Assembly (NCBI GenBank): GCA_023374045.1
Contig: CM041776.1
Span: forward strand, 319,449,925 to 319,513,924
Reading direction: 5' to 3'
DNA: 64,000 nt
Source of the DNA: Limonium bicolor
Lineage: Eukaryota > Streptophyta > Magnoliopsida > Caryophyllales > Plumbaginaceae
Part shown: piece after piece, positions 46,962 through 60,500 of the stretch
Numbering within the stretch: the first letter of the stretch is position 1
Layout of the letters: the number at the start of each line of letters is the position of its first letter
Notes under the pieces: generated by a model
The model's input: the letters and a program-made list of their open reading frames with translations, nothing else
Told to the model about the DNA's origin: nothing
Databases searched by the model: none
Translations under genes and position numbers: made by a program

Positions 46962-49900
46962 GGAAATACCCCTAATCTTTAAAATATAATTAAATGATCT
47001 ATTAATGATCTAAGATGATTATTAAACATCTAAATATTATTGGGGAACAATCTAAAAGATCTCAACAAGGCAAAACACGCCTTAAGATCGGTAAAGCCAA
47101 AAATGTGCTTTAAGACACCATAAAGATTGTATAACCTCAAATAGGATCCAGAGTGGACTCCTAAGTATTATAATGAATCAAGGAACACAATAAAACCATT
47201 CTCAAAGAGAACTAAGCTCAGGAACACCCTGTGACACAAAAATGTGCGCTAAAACTCCTTAAAGCACGTTTTTGTGAGATTGCCTTTTAAATTGATTTTT
47301 GATGGGCTTAAAAATTATAATTATCCTTAAATATGATATATAATCATATTATATCATATTAGGAATTTAATTCCAGAAATTTACGAATTTTTACAAATTT
47401 AATATTAAAATATTAATAAAACCCTAAAGTGGGGCCCGCATGAGTCAAATTGACCAAGTATGGTCAATGGTCAACTAATTGACCCACTTGGACCATGGCA
47501 GCCGGCTGGCAATAAGAGAGGAGGCTGCATAATTTCCTTGATTGACAATAATGCTACCTAATGCATTTACTTTTAGAAAATAATGTTACTTTTTACATTA
47601 TTTCAAACTTTACTTACTTTTCCCACCTTCTCCTCCTTCCTTGTCCGATTCCACACTGCCCAGCCGAGTTCTCCTTCTTCCTTGGAGCTCTCAAGACTTG
47701 TTCTTGAGCTTGGAAGACAAACCTAGCTCCTAAGCTCCTAATGTAAGTGTTTTAATGTCATTTTTGGCTCTTTTTCTTCATCTCTTCACCACCAACACCT
47801 AAATTTCGTGGCTCTCATCTATTCCTATGGCTTATTCTCAGTGTTCTAAGGTTAGAACAAGAGCTAAACTCGGTTGAGACCAGTAGAGGGACCAAGGTTG
47901 TTCAAATCTACATTTTAAGGTAAAAATGTGCTTTAAGCTCATAACTTTTGATTCCCTTCGAGTTTGGCTGTGAAACTTTGGTCATAGCCTCATCTTCTCC
48001 CTTCTCTCCTTTTCAGTCGAATCTGTTGGTTAGTCATTGGAGCAAGGGTGACCGAGATCCAAGAGAAAAAAATACTCTCTTTTAAGGCATTTTCCAAGGA
48101 AAACCTAATAAACAAGGTAGTATTTCGAGATCTAACTATTTCCTATGTCAATATGGTGGATCTAACACCTTGTGGTGGTTTGGTTTCAGGTCGAAAATAC
48201 CTAGAACTTCCCTTGCATTTTTAAGGTGATTTTGCCTAAATCTTACATTAATTATTCCTTATGGTTAAGCTCAAGCTTGGAGTGTAACCATATCTTGTTT
48301 TTGTGTATTAAACATGTCTAAATCAAGTGTGAATTTTCCTACAAGTGACCGAGCCTATACAAGGATAAATCAAGGTATAAACACCTTAAATTATGATTTT
48401 TGTAATCTTTAATATATATAATATATATGGCCGAGAGTGAATATACATATATAGGTCATATTGACCTAAAAATGTAAAAAAAATGGCTAAGATAAATTAA
48501 GCTAGTCATTTAAGAGATTTAATAACATAATGGTCAAATTATGACATTATGTGGAAAAAATAATAAACCATGGAGAGGCGAATATATATGCTATATTTTG
48601 AGACATTTATTGTGTAATTTATTTTGCAAGATCAAGGTTGTAATAAGGCCATGTCATTAGGCCATTTTAATTTAAGTTATAAGCTTATTTAGTTTTATTT
48701 ATGCTTATAATTAAAGTTGGGGCCAATTCGTAATTATTAAGGAATAGAAAAGCCGTGGGTAATTTAGAGCAATTTAGGGTTTTTAAATGAATTTAATAAA
48801 AAGTATAACATTTTATAAAGTTTGGGTAAAAATTGTAAAAATAGAAAAGTATGGGGTGTTGTTGGTAATTACCGAAAGTTTGGGTCCCAATTGGTATTAG
48901 TAGTCAAAGTTGACTATGTAGGAGACCTTGACCAAGTTTGGAGAATTTAAGGAATTAAAATACTACCTTATATTAAGATAGTAATTAAATTGTAAAAGTT
49001 ATAAGTCTTGGGGTGGTATTGTGATTTCCGAAAACTAGGGGTACTAAATGGAGCTTAGTACAAACCTTAGATTATTAGGGATTTTTAGAAGTTGATTTGG
49101 GTAAATTTGGAGTTTATATGAATTATCTAGGTATATTATAAGATATTTCATAACATTGTTACACATGGGTAACATATGTGGTAAAACCGAGATTTAGAGA
49201 AAGTATAAGGTTAATAATGATATTTATAACCTTTTGGTATGGTTTGGTAATTTTTGGGATTATATATAAGGTTTTATGAAGATATATGTATAATATATAG
49301 TTTTGGTGATAAGAAACTATATGTTTAAAAATGGAGTAAATTGGTGAAATAGAAAGTTAAGTGGTGGAAATTAAATTTAAATAGACCATGGGGTCTGCTC
49401 GGTATTTTGGAGAAATTATAACTATGGGTTATAATTATATTAAGGTTTAAGGATTATAATATAAGGTATACATTATAAGTGTAACAATGGAATATATTTT
49501 TGGGATTGATTTGTAAATTATGGAAGTTGGTGGGAATTAATAAAAACCGAGAGTTTAAGTGCTGTTTGGATTTCATAACAAAATATAACTATAGGTTATA
49601 ATTGTTTTAATGACTTAAATGTCATAATATATGTTATATAACTATAATAACATATATAAATTATATAAATTATGTGGTGGATTTTGTAAATATTTGGGAA
49701 TTATAGGTGCTGTTCGGAAATATTACTATTTTGGAATGAAATTTATAATATGGTTTTTATGTTATAGAGCTATAACATTTATAATATAAGAGGTATTCAT
49801 CAAAAGAATGAATATATATTATAATGACTTACCATATAATAAATAGCCCTATAATGCATATATATAAATAAATATATGTCATAGTGTGGAAAATATAGTA

Positions 49901-52055
49901 TAGTTCAATAACTATGTGTTACCACAATTAAAATGATATGAGATGAAGGGAAAGGAATTATAAACATTGGATATGGAATTCTAATGTTAAGAGTGTACAT
50001 GAAATAATAAGGATTTATATAATGCAAAGTATTTGTACATATGAATTATACAACATTACACTTGGAAAAACTAACCTTAGAAAAATAAATACTAAGGTGA
50101 GATGTATAGTGCATGTCGAAGAATCATACATGCAATAGAGAAACAAACTATACGATCTACAAATATACGTTTAAGTTACATGCGATAACAAGTCCAACAA
50201 TAAGTATGTTAATATACGAGATAAGACTACGCATGTAATGTAACACTTTTCCAATCTCGAGTTAAACCGAAAGCCCGACCAACATTGACAGTTAATAACG
50301 GGGGGTTAACCGGGAGTTATTAGTGACGGTACGGGGTACCGTAGAATTTTGTGTTGTTATACAGTATGCTAATCAGTAGCATTATGTATTGTATAGACTG
50401 TTAGAGACGACACACGGAGCATAGGATCTTGCTGATTCATACTCCACCGTAATACACCAGGGTGAACGGTATGTTATTTATGTGGCTTGATTGTCTCTGA
50501 GGACTTCCTCAGTTCAGACATTGTGTGAAAATCTGTGATAAGATTGAATGTCTGCTTGTGTGAATTAATATGCTTGAGTTGTGTATAATGCTGCTTTACT
50601 ATTACTGTCATGCGATAACAGTACCGTGTCGTATATATGAACATATATAAAACGAACTAGCGGCAGTGATGCTATCTTGTATGTGTAACATAAGGAACGT
50701 AAGTAAACGTTGTAGCATCAGGATAATAAGATATATATATTATCTGAGACTTATATACGGAGCATTGGCCTCTTTAACGCCGCTCTCGTATCTAACACTG
50801 GATCCCGAGTCGACATACTCAGGATTGGACTAACGACCTTAGTCTATTGTGTTAAGGAAAGTAATAAAACGATGCGATGGTATAGATAAGTTATCAAGAG
50901 GATGTGGCTCTTGCTGTGAAATGTGGTCCATTAACGATACTAGGATACCGTGTGGTAACCGTAAGTATCAGGATAGATTTCCAACGAACTACAGATTGTT
51001 CGTAGGACGGAGACTCTACCGCTGGAGTGGCTACTGCCGTGGGTGACCCGCCAAAGAGATGGGTAACTTAGAGACACGTCGTTCTAATGAGACGCTGTCA
51101 TTAGACATGACTGAACAATTACGAACGATTTTATTAACTCGTACATTAGGCGAACATTATTTGGGCGTGCATGCCAAAGACGAGAGTTCATACTCGTTTA
51201 TAATTCTCGTTGTTTCGCCTTGTTGTTCATTGGTTATGCTGTGTGGTTATGTGTGGTATGTTGGTGGTGTTGATTGTATAAGCCGTTGTACTCATAAGTG
51301 TGTGTTGTGAATTGGATTAATTAAATAAACTGTACTTATATCTGTGTGTGAACTGGATGAGTCGAGTCACTGTGCTCGTGTGTGGATTTGTGGATTGTTC
51401 GTCGAACGAGTCGACGTACTCAACTATGAACTTTCAGGTGTTGTTGGAGTGGAGTCTACATACTCATATAAGCGTTATAACGCTTTCAGTGGTCTATTAC
51501 GATGCGATGTGTGGAGCCGGGGGCTTATTTGTTATTTGAGTTTACTGCAAAATATAATGTTGCTTTACAGTTCTAATATTAAACTATTTGCATGAAAATG
51601 GTTTGCATGCTCTCGACCAAATAACTGAATGGTCCGAGGGTGCATGACAGTCAGGTAATAACATACTCAGCGGGGGCTGATTCCATACCACAAACTACCA
51701 TTTTTGCAGGTATGCAACTTCCGGTGCCGGCAAAGAGAGTGACGCGCTGGGTAGTATGATTACAGTTATTCGAACATGCACTGTTGCATTTTGATACGAA
51801 TCTAGAAACGTGTATAGGTTTTGGATACTTAGAAAGCTCACTGTGAATGTATTATATTTTGGTTTGGGAAGTTTAGATCTATCTCTTGTTGTCACTGCGA
51901 GAAAATGTTTCGTATGTAAGAATATATCAGGAAGTACGTTATTACTCGTATGGGCGAGTAAGAACGGTGACACCAGTAGTTGACTTGTTGAGATTACCGC
52001 TGCGATATATTGTTAAGTAAGATGATTAGGAGTCGATTAGAGTAGGGGTGTTACA
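46962..52055 (+). repeat. left LTR (5094 bp) of LARD-like element
   Basis: Begins GGAAATACCCCTAATC (the TG of the right LTR is GG here) and ends GGGGTGTTACA. It is collinear with 57530-62683 along its whole length. Short ORFs at 50849-51595 and 51695-51973 have counterparts in the other LTR but show no family and are not called. Confidence 0.95.
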
Positions 52056-52059
52056 AAAG

Positions 52060-52071
52060 TGGTATCAGAGC
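52060..52071 (+). promoter_or_regulatory. primer binding site, initiator tRNA-Met type
   Basis: TGGTATCAGAGC four bases after the left LTR, matching the initiator tRNA-Met primer used by many plant gypsy chromovirus elements. Confidence 0.92.
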
Positions 52072-53106
52072 GGAGTACCGCTCTGATGACAAGAGATAGT
52101 AGGATTTATACAGTGAGCATAGTTATGGGGATATGGGAAACGTTGTGAGGATACGTGACCTTGCGGGGTGATGCAATGATTAAGACTTGCACACCATAGC
52201 CGTAGAGGCACTTCAATATTAAAAGACCGAGACTGCGGTATTAGACCGAGTTGAGGTTTAACCCGTCCTCTTGACTTATGTCAGGGAGAGGTCTGGGTAA
52301 CAGTACTAAGGAAGAACACGGAGCAGCGGATGGTGGTGAAGGTCCAGCAACCCCAAGTAACGCGAAGATGGTATGAACCTCTCGCACTTGATGGGAGAGC
52401 ATCCCGGAAAATTTGCAATGGTGCCCCACCCGCCGCAGCCCGTATCCCGAGTACTATCTAGTGAGGCAATGAAATGAGAAACACCACGGAGATAACTCTC
52501 CTGATCGGAAAGACCCGATGTGGATGCTAAGAAGATTATGTTAAACGTAGAAAATAAGACTTTGTGTTTGATGTAATGCTTAGGACCGGGGGTCCTGGTA
52601 ATGACATAATGTCTACCATATGAGGATGAGATAAATAATGGACCGAGTTTGAGGAGGAAATTTCCTGTAGGACTAATGGGGCTAACTTGCTATGAGCAAG
52701 GCGACCCTGTCTTACATCCAGGAAAGCACCGATGGTGCGCTTGGAGGGAGAGAGGTAGAAACGACAGGTAGTGATTAGTTTATGAGATATGTAGTATACA
52801 GAAGGAATTACCTGTAGAAGTCTCACCCGAAGCGAGTAACTCTAAAACCATGCAACACTGAAGGTTCAAGATGGCCCGACGTGCATGAGGGGAAATCTTG
52901 AGAACTGTAGGAACAAGAACTCGTCAAGTTGCTATCATGCAACGCCTCGTGAGGAAAGTAAGACTTTATTACCATGACAAGCTTGTGGGAACGAGTGCGG
53001 GAGTGAGACTATATAAATTTGAATAAGAACTTTTGACTTGCACAGGAACCCGACTAGGGAATAGCACTGCACTGACACACCGTACCGGTGGCGCAGGCTG
53101 CATGGC

Positions 53107-53183
53107 GCACTTGCCACTGCAAGTGCCACACTAACCAAAGTACTAAATTTCAACCTACCTTGCGCACTTGCTACAGCAAGTGC
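53107..53183. repeat. twin GCACTTGC/GCAAGTGC hairpins
   Basis: Two perfect 8-bp stems, GCACTTGC-CACT-GCAAGTGC at 53107-53126 and GCACTTGC-TACA-GCAAGTGC at 53164-53183. They have different 4-base loops and lie 57 bases apart. Confidence 0.95.
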
Positions 53184-55978
53184 AGCGACAGTAAACTAAC
53201 CCTAAAGGACGTGGTGGCCCAGGCGGTTACCAATAAAACACTAAATCTTATGTAAGTCCGTAATGCAATAAAGCAGGACACAACCTTCTTAAGGGCAGGG
53301 GTACGAAACCCTTGGGTTTGAGGTCGATAGAACCTCGAGAAGACCTAGCCGGTCTGACCATAAAAAAAAATAAAAATAAAAAATAATAATAATAACAATA
53401 CACCATTTAGTAGAATATAAAAAGGAGAGTAAACGAGAATAACAATAATTAGTGCCTACAAGTCTAACCCCAGTGCCGGTATGGACATTAAACGTCAACC
53501 AATACCGGTGGGGAGTGACGGGTCTTCAGGACCAGCATAACCATATTTAGAGAGTGCGTGACACTCGTGGTTAAACCACTACGATTGAACATTGCCAGAA
53601 GGCAAGAAGTGAGCTATATGAGGCAGGACCTTTTAAAAATATAATTATGAGGCAGAGGTGATCGCGCAATAAAAAGGGCCGAGGTTATGCCGCACTACAC
53701 AACACACCGGAGGTGTGTTGATCCATTATATGCTAGATCCCGTATGGAGGGCAGTTGGGATATATAAAAAAAAAAGAGGTGAAAATTGCTTGATGACGGG
53801 GAGATACGTTACCTCAAAGAGGATGGAGAGGAAATATGAGTTGAATAAGAGTAAGGGTATACAATGAAAAGGAATGATTAGCGGAAACCACTAGGTTGTG
53901 GGCACCCAATGAACCCAGGAGGAAGTCTTAGAACTGACTGGGAATAAATTTTAATAACAAGACTAAAATCATGTAATTATCAGAATAATTAGGAGTTGAA
54001 TATCGTATGGCATAGGCCTAGGAGGGATAACTTAGTATCACAAAGGACCATAAGACAGGGAAACATGAAGTGTCAACCTTTATCATGGAGTCCGAACACC
54101 ATAAGGTGTAACCCAATAGATTGGGTGGAATTCGAATACTGGAAACTCATATCTGAAGGCGTTGACAGCCTAAGAGTGAACGGGAGAGATAATAAGTAGT
54201 TACTGATCCCCACTCACAGATACCAGATGACGCGTGTGGGGAAATCAGAAGTAGGGCGATAAGTCGCAAACACCTATCTTAGAGAAATGAAGGAAATATA
54301 CATTACTACAAGAAACCATAGAACCTAATATTAGGGCCATTCTGACATTAAAGGTTAAGATTGGCAACATAGTTACTCAAACATAAATTACCGAGACTAA
54401 GAGTACGATAATCACCGGGTACGAACGCTACGAGTGCACTAAACGAGACATGGGACGACCACACTCCTGGAGCTTGGGGCCTGACAGACTATATTAATTA
54501 GTGGGTAAGTAGTAATGTATCAGTATGGTACCCATGCATGTAAACGAGTAGTGTAGGACCCAGGAGTAATCCACTCTATGTCTAAGTCAGCGAATGGAAC
54601 CCTGACTAGGTAAACCATGTAATGACGAGAGAGATCTCAGTCAAACTGCAAGGTTAGGAAAATCAAGGATAGCTTGATAATAAAGTGACATAAGGTCGCA
54701 ACTCCACAGTGGAGGAGTTAAACATAAGTTTTGGGGATTTAGTAAACGAGGAAACTAAGGCCAATTTAATGGTAATGGCAAGTTGAACTCATGAATGAAA
54801 AGAGGAATGAGGTATCTAAGGAAGTTATATTAGAGAAACCTTTGTGATAATAGATGCTACCCAAAAGGGGGACACAGAGAGAATTATACCACGCGCTGAG
54901 GGCGCCGCGAGGATGTCGCATTATTAAATAATAATAACACATGCTCAAGTCATAAACGTTAGTATGTAGTATAATTAGGTTGAACAGAAAATGAATACCA
55001 AGCTAAAACCCACAGTTGTACTGTATGTTTACAACAGACGAAGGGCGAAAGCGAGCGTTATGAGAGATACTCTAAACTAGAGATTAGATACTCCATGCAA
55101 ACCGCAATAGCGGATAACCGTCAAATCGACTGGTACATGGTGCGCAACAAACGACCATTAGAATAACTGTTAACCCAATTTGTTAGTATGGATTAGAACA
55201 TGAAAGACCAGATAAACTAATGGATTCCCCTAATCGAGTAAAGGGATGAACCATACGTGTGGGTACTAAAATACCAAAACACTAGGGATTCGAGTTCACA
55301 CCAGCAAAGAGGACCTATAAGGTACCTACGGAATGAACTCATTCCTGAGAGAAAAACTTTGAGTCTTGAGGCGCCAGTTAGTTGCACATATCAGACTCGT
55401 TTTGACATTTAAGGAAAATTACTACAAACACTAGGTGCTAGAGCATAGCTCGACAACCCTTAAACCGAAGGTTAGTTCGGTAGGGTGACATGAACCCTTG
55501 GAGTATACCATGAACATGTATAGGAACAGAAAGAATAAATAAATAGCTAATTGAAATAATAAAAGTGTGCAAACAAACAATACCACACAGCGAATAACTT
55601 ACTCCATTCCCATAATTATGGAAGACCGTGTAGAAAACACCGTCACGTGGAGTCGAAACCGACATAAAACTACTACCTAAAAGAGGTAAACTAACCATAA
55701 AGTAGTTGGGCATACTGCTTGCGGAGCGAGTGGGCCCATATATTGCATAGGTTTGACATGCCTAGCAGGTTTGGGGAAAACAAATGATGTGTTTACATCT
55801 CCCGATCAAACCGTATATAAATAGACATACACCTAACCGAGATAGGCTGTATAGCCAGATGGACTAAAGCCGACCCTAGACAAAAAAAAGGGGTAATGAA
55901 TATGTAACACCTTAGTGCACGAATAGATCCACAGGAATGGAACATCTTGAACTTATTACTCAAGATGATATATATTCG

Positions 55979-56013
55979 TAGATTACGTGGGCGTAATCCT
56001 TTTAAGGGGGTAG
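55979..56013 (+). repeat. internal chromovirus-like 3' end motif (hairpin plus purine tract)
   Basis: GATTACGTGGGCGTAATC (7-bp stem, TGGG loop) followed by CTTTTAAGGGGGTAGA. The same block recurs at 63571-63605 and, with a different stem, at 57498-57528 just before the right LTR. Its presence in mid-element suggests the internal domain incorporates the 3' end of another related element. Confidence 0.75.
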
Positions 56014-56788
56014 AACGCCTAAAACATAACCGTTGGAGTACGTAGCGCAGGTACACATGCTGCAAACACTATTATGTACGTAGAGTACAAGTGTCATGAT
56101 TGTGTTATATTACTTGAAGTAATACTGTGATGTATTATGTGTATGAACATAAATATATTTAATTCGCATTAGTTATGGCGAATAGGAAAGGGAGTACAGA
56201 TAGATTGTTCTTACCTATTTCCGACTATTTACGCAACATTGCGAACAATAGTCACATCACACCTAACTTGTTAGCTCTGATGTGAGAATTCAAGTAGGAC
56301 TTTCTGTAGCCCTGATGAGAGATTTCGGATAGAAGGAGTAGCAAGCTCCGTATTATGTGATTTGTGACTCGGTATAAAACCGACTGTTTGAATGCGATGA
56401 GTGGATCGCATGAGACCGATGTGTAATCTAGTAGAAGAGAATATCTAGGTGTTGTATGAATAATGATAAGTCAAGAGAACTTGGTACACGGTTAGGATAC
56501 ATGATCTTATATGCCAATGAGATTAATTACTAGTTGACTTGTGTATCTATAGAACGCAAGGTGGCAAGCAACAAGAGGAAACAAGATTAGAAATGAATAA
56601 ACAATTAATTGATTGAAATGGACGTGGGAAGTTGAACTTGATCCTGGTCGATCAAGGGAAACCGAACACAAATTGAGGTGAGAGATAGTTCAACACTAAC
56701 ACTGACCACGTCGGGGTTGAATGATTCTCGAAACTTCCTACAAGTGGACACAGATATGAATGGAAATTGGAATTTAGGCGTCACTCGA

Positions 56789-56990
56789 AGAGCCGTGGAC
56801 CGTCGAGTCCTTCGCCATTAGACCGGTGTGTCTGCGAGACATCACCAGAGAGCCGTGGACCGCAGAGCCCTTTGTCATTAGACCGGCGTGTCTGTGGGTG
56901 ACTAAGAAAATAGGTGACTGCCCGAGGAGCCGTGGACCGCAGTGTCCTTCGTTATGATCAAACCGGTGTGTCCGCGGGTAGTAGACGTTG
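56789..56990 (+). repeat. three-copy repeat (GAGCCGTGGACCG unit)
   Basis: Unit starts near 56789, 56849 and 56935 share AGAGCCGTGGACCG, a CCTTYGYYAT segment and ACCGGYGTGTCYGYG. Spacing is 60 then 86 bases. Location just before the 3' LTR fits the tandem repeats often found there in gypsy elements. Confidence 0.85.
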
Positions 56991-57160
56991 GTTGGGTTGG
57001 GGATCGCCAAGTCCTGGTCTTTAAGACTGCTTCCCTGTGAGTTGTCAACGTTAACTATATGTGCACACATACATGTGGAATGATGTGTGGGTATCCTCGC
57101 GAGATACTAACATATAGATAGGGATGCGTGGAGTATTCCTTCAAACACCTTTGAGTACTT

Positions 57161-57275
57161 TATGAGATTTGCACCTTGTCTAGTGCTGTGTATTATGAGA
57201 TTTGCACCTTGTCTAGTGCTGTGTATTATGAGTTTTGCACCTTGTCTGGTGTTGTGTACTATGAGTTTACACCTG
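57161..57275 (+). repeat. 33-bp minisatellite
   Basis: Three full copies starting at 57161, 57194 and 57227 plus a partial copy at 57260, each with TATGAGATTTGCACCTTG. A degenerate relative lies near 57324. Confidence 0.92.
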
Positions 57276-57497
57276 TTGAATATGTACATAGTACCGCTGA
57301 GTACTTTTGGTTGATAAGTTGGATGTGCACCTCGTTTAGTGCTGTGATATGAATGAGTATACCATGAGTTTAATTATTTAATATATGTTGTATGCATAGA
57401 CTAGGTTTGAACCTAGTGGGAGTTAACTCCCTAGCAATGGACTGTTGGTTACTTAGAGGAACTTGATTCCTTAGGTGAATTGTAGAGGATTAAGGAC

Positions 57498-57528
57498 TTC
57501 GGGACGAAGCCTTTTTAAGGGGGGTAGA
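57498..57528 (+). promoter_or_regulatory. 3' hairpin and polypurine tract of LARD-like element
   Basis: ACTTCGGGACGAAG hairpin followed by CCTTTTTAAGGGGGGTAGA, abutting the right LTR that starts TGAAATACC at 57530. Confidence 0.85.
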
Positions 57529-57529
57529 C

Positions 57530-60500
57530 TGAAATACCCCTAATCTTTAAATATAATTAAATGATCTATTAATGATCTAAGATGATTATTAACATCTAAA
57601 TATTATTGGGGAACAATCTAAAAGATCTCAACAAGGCAAAACACGCCTTAAGATCGGTAAAGCCAAAATGTGCTTTAAGACACCATAAAGATTGTATAAC
57701 CTCAAATAGGATCCAGAGTGGACTCCTAAGTATTATAATGAATCAAGGAACACAATAAAACCATTATCAAAGAGAACTAAGCTCAGGAACACCCTGTGAC
57801 ACAAAAATGTGCGCTAAAACTCCTTAAAGCACGTTTTTGTGAGATTGCCTTTTAAATTGATTTTTGATGGGCTTAAAAATTATAATTACCCTTAAATATG
57901 ATATATAATCATATTATATCATATTAGGAATTTAATTCCAGAAATTTACGAATTTTTACAAATTTAATATTAAAATATTAATAAAACCCTAAAGTGGGGC
58001 CCGCATGAGTCAAATTGACCAAGTATGGTCAATGGTCAACTAATTGACCCACTTGGACCATGGCAGCCAGCTGGCAATAAGAGAGGAGGCTGCATATTTC
58101 TTGATTGACAATAAGCTACCTAATGCATTTACTTTTAGAAAATAATGTTACTTTTTACATTATTTCAAACTTTACTTACCTTCCCACCTTCTCCTCCTTC
58201 CTTGTCCGATTCCACACTGCCCAGCCGAGTTCTCCTTCTTCCTTGGAGCTCTCAAGACTTGTTCTTGAGCTTGAAGACAAACCTAGCTCCTAAGCTCCTA
58301 ATGTAAGTGTTTTAATGTCATTTTTGGCTCTTTTTCTTCATCTTCACCACCAACACCTAAATTTCGTGGCTCATCTATTCCTATGGCTTATTCTCAGTGT
58401 TCTAAGGTTAGAACAAGAGCTAAACTCGGTTGAGACCAGTAGAGGGACCAAGGTTGTTCAAATCTACATTTTAAGGTAAAAATGTGCTTTAAGCTCATAA
58501 CTTTTGATTACCTTCGAGTTTGGCTGTGAAACTTTGGGCATAGCCTCATCTTCTTCTCCTTTTCATGTAGAATCTGTTGGTTAGTCATTTGGAGCAAGGG
58601 TGACCGAGATCCTAGAGAATACTCTCTCAATCTGTTGGTTAGTCATTTGGAAGAAGTTGACATAAGATACTAGGAAATATCTCTTTTTAAGGCATTTTTC
58701 CAAGGTTGGTAAAACCTAATAAACAGGTAGTGGTAGTATTTCGAGATCTAACTATTTCCTATGTCAATATGGTGGATCTAACACCTTGTGGTGTGTTTGG
58801 TTCAGGTCGAAAATACCTAGAACTTCCCTCGCATTTTTAAGGTGAATTTTGCCTTAAATCTTACATTAATTATTCCTTATGGTTAAGCTCAAGCTTGGAG
58901 TGTAACCATATCTTGTTTTTGTGTATTAAACATGTCTAAATCAAGTGGTGAATTTTCCTACAAGTGACCGAGCCTATACAAGGATAAATCAAGGTATAAA
59001 CACCTTAAACTTATGATTTTTGTAATCTTTAAATATATATATATGGCCGAGAGTGTGAATATACATATATAGGTCATATTGACCTAAAAATGTAAAAAAA
59101 ATGGCTAAGATAAATTAAGCTAGTCAGTTAAGAGATTTAATTAACATAATGGTCAATTATGACATTATGTGGAAAAATAATTAAACCATGGAGAGGCCGA
59201 ATATATATGCTATATTTTGAGACATTTATTGTGTAATTTATTTTGCAAGATCAAGGTTGTAATAAGGCCATGTCATTAGGCCAATTTAATTTAAGTTTAT
59301 AAGCTTATTTAGTTTTATTTATGCTTATAATTAAAGTTGGGGCAAATTCGTAATTATTAAGGAATTAGAAAGCCGTGGGTAATTTAGAGCAATTTAGGGT
59401 TTTTAAATGAATTAATAAAAGTATAACATTTTATAAAGTTTTGGGTAAAAAAATTGTAAAAATAGAAAAGCATGGGGTGTTGTTGGTAATTACCGAAAGT
59501 TTGGGTCCCAATTGGTATTAGTAGTCAAAGTTGACTATGTAGGAGACCTTGACCAAGTTTGGAGAATTTAAGGAATTAAAATACTACTTTATATTAAGAT
59601 AGTAATTAAATTGTAAAAATTTATAAGTTTGGGGTGGTATTGTGATTTCCGAAAACTAGGGGTACTAATGGAGCTTAGTACAAACCTTAGATTTTTAGGG
59701 ATTTTTAGAAGTTGATCTTGATTTGGGTAAATTGGCGTTTATATGAATTATCTAGGTATATTATAGATATTTCATAACATTGTTACACATGGGTAACATA
59801 TGTGGTAAAACCGAGATTTAGAGAAAGTATAAGGTTAATAATGATATTTATAACCTTTTGGTATGGTTTGGTAATTTTGGGATTATATATAAGGTTTTAT
59901 GAAGATATATGTATAATATATAGTTTTGGTGATATTAGAAACTATATGTTTAAAAATGGAGTAAATTGGTGAATATAGAAAGTTAAGTGGTGGAAATTAA
60001 ATTTAAATAGACCATGGGGTCTGCTCGTATTTTGGAGAAATTATAACTATGGGTTATAATTATATTAAGGTTTAAGGATTATAATATAAGGTATACATTA
60101 TAAGTGTAACAATGGAATATATTTTGGGATTGATTTGTAAATTATGGAAGTTGGTGGGAATTAATTAAAAACCGAGAGTTTAAGTGCTGTTTGGATTTCA
60201 TAACAAAATATAACTATAGGTTATAATTGTTTTAATGACTTAAATGTCATAATATATGTTATATAACTATATATAACATTATATAAATTATATAAATTAT
60301 GTGGTGGATTTTGTAAATATTTGGGAATTATAGGTGCTGTTCGGAAATATTACTATTTTGGAATGAAATTTATAATATGGTTTTTATGTTATAAGAGCTA
60401 TAACATTTATAATATAAGAGGTATTCATCAAAAAGAATGAAATATATTATAATGACTTACCATATAATAAATAGCCCTATAATGCATATATATAATAAAT

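Larger units (their letters stand above)
52072..57513 (+). other. non-coding internal domain of LARD-like element
   Basis: About 5.4 kb, with the plus strand rich in purines. No pol motif can be read in any frame. It contains two GCACTTGC hairpins (53107-53183), an A-rich AATAATAATAA stretch (about 53361-53400), an internal chromovirus-like 3' motif (55979-56013), three GAGCCGTGGACCG repeats (56789-56990) and a 33-bp minisatellite (57161-57275). The first 300 bases after the primer site may be a ruined gag leader (MSGRGLGNSTKEEHG-like reading from 52278), but this is weak. Confidence 0.7.

Noticed and set aside
46626..46982. 118-residue open frame next to the left LTR
   Set aside because: No recognised domain, the frame crosses into the LTR, and the start lies in a possible SINE-like sequence.
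51059..51595. Open frames repeated in both LTRs (with 61687-62178)
   Set aside because: Repetition only reflects the two LTRs. Frames are short, differ by frameshifts between copies and show no domain.
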